From Membranipora membranacea (Eukaryota > Bryozoa > Gymnolaemata > Cheilostomatida > Membraniporidae), in contig OU612072.1 in the NCBI GenBank assembly GCA_914767715.1, positions 14,446,001 through 14,510,000 of the forward strand: a stretch of DNA of 64,000 nt, given 5' to 3'. The first letter of the stretch is position 1, and every line of letters begins with the position of its first letter. Made by a program: the position numbers and the translations under genes. The notes under the pieces are model-generated. The model was not told where the DNA came from and ran no database searches. It saw only the letters and a list, made by a program, of their open reading frames with translations. Of this stretch, positions 63,127 to 64,000 are shown one piece after another.

Positions 63127-64000
63127 AGTCGTTATTGCCACTCTTCAACCACTGAAAGCCGTAACCCAGCCTAAAATATATCGCTAGAAGACTGGAGCTG
63201 CAGTTGTTGATAGCCTCCACATGTGTAGAGTGTTATTTTACTTGTATACACATTGATGATGTACATACAGGGCTGTATTTAAGATAAAATGGTAGGAGAG
63301 GCAAAAATCTGAAGAATGTTTTGCTTTCAAGGGGAAGCAGTGCCTCCCTGCCTCCCCTAAAACTACGGGCCTAGCTTTAAATACACTAGACAGCCATTAT
63401 TTAGAGTCCCAATCTGAATTGAGTCCACAGACACCATAAAATACGAACAACTAGATAGCTGTGAATGTGATATTCATGATTTTGTATATGAGGCAAGCGC
63501 GAATAGAACACATCAATATTTATTCGGAAAGTCTAGGGGCTGCTTCTCGCATCCATAATCACTCTTGACTATCTACTCAACCAAAATGGTATCGATAACT
63601 GAATCAGAATGGTGCTACTTGGTGGTAGTAGGTCTCCTCTATTGCCCGTTTGCATTTTACAAATTTGATGTACAGGTCCCAGCGAAAAGTCTGGCTTAAT
63701 ACGTGGCTCCAATCCAACACTCAATAGAGCTAGAATTTCAGCGCTAATAACAAACAAGTGAAACTAAAAAACAACTTGTTTTTGGTGGCTACGTTAAAAA
63801 ATGTCATGGTAGTGCTGATCTACCAGGTTGAAAGGTAAACATGGAGCTTATGCTTGACCTGTTGCTGTATACTAATGTAGGTTACTCCCTAGTGGTCAGA
63901 TAAGGTATTTTTCGAAGCGTTAATATGTTTGCCTGTCATTCACAACATTGTCAACGAAATGCTGGTATTAGTTAGAGAAACCACACAAGCCCAACATTAT
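63127..64000. repeat. Segmental duplication, right copy (uninterrupted, runs off the window)
   Basis: Matches the left copy in direct orientation about 4.7 kb away and keeps the unoccupied target GTCTCCTC at 63632-63639. It continues past the window end. Confidence 0.9.

Overview
The window is nuclear DNA of an invertebrate animal. The evidence is AT-rich DNA with spliceosomal introns (GT..AG with long introns), tRNA-derived SINE-like repeats, LINE (jockey/CR1-type) fragments, hAT-type DNA transposon remains, and metazoan gene families (a P2X receptor, a Mab-21/cGAS-like nucleotidyltransferase, CSalpha-beta cysteine-rich secreted peptides). The phylum cannot be fixed from the sequence alone. 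Gene density is low; repeats and introns fill most of it.

Layout: 1-2790 (-) is a broken intron-containing hAT/ZMYM1-like transposase gene. 2872-3268 is a MITE with perfect 8-bp target duplications that carries a tRNA-like gene; a second copy sits at 50080-50494. 4302-10830 holds another MITE and nested duplications. 11633-12773 (-) is a divergent P2X-type channel in one long coding exon. 13-25 kb is largely featureless, with a LINE scrap, SINE-like pieces and one promoter-like island. 25600-27370 (+) is a three-exon gene for a small secreted six-cysteine peptide. 28.4-30.7 kb holds MITEs. 31357-36421 (+) is a seven-exon gene for a 349-aa cGAS-like/Mab-21 protein whose exon phases all agree. 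37-43 kb is repeats: a perfect hairpin, a LINE fragment, a 12-bp array inside a tRNA-like sequence, and a 783-bp foldback element. 43237-51213 (-) is a multi-exon gene for an unidentified S/T-P and SPRK-rich protein with three in-frame stops. 51.4-53.8 kb is a degenerate LINE. 56585-57965 (+) is the paralogue of the six-cysteine peptide gene. 58.4-64 kb is a segmental duplication whose left copy is interrupted by a 2448-bp nested foldback element; the right copy preserves the empty site.

Two themes stand out. First, two short defensin/toxin-like peptide genes flank a cGAS-like sensor gene, which may be an immune neighbourhood (inference only). Second, a set of non-autonomous elements with 8-bp target duplications shares the window with a dead hAT-type transposase gene. 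One of these families carries an internal tRNA-like unit and another is a multi-layer palindrome; both look novel. All gene models rest on reading splice signals, phase and motifs by eye; no database search was possible.
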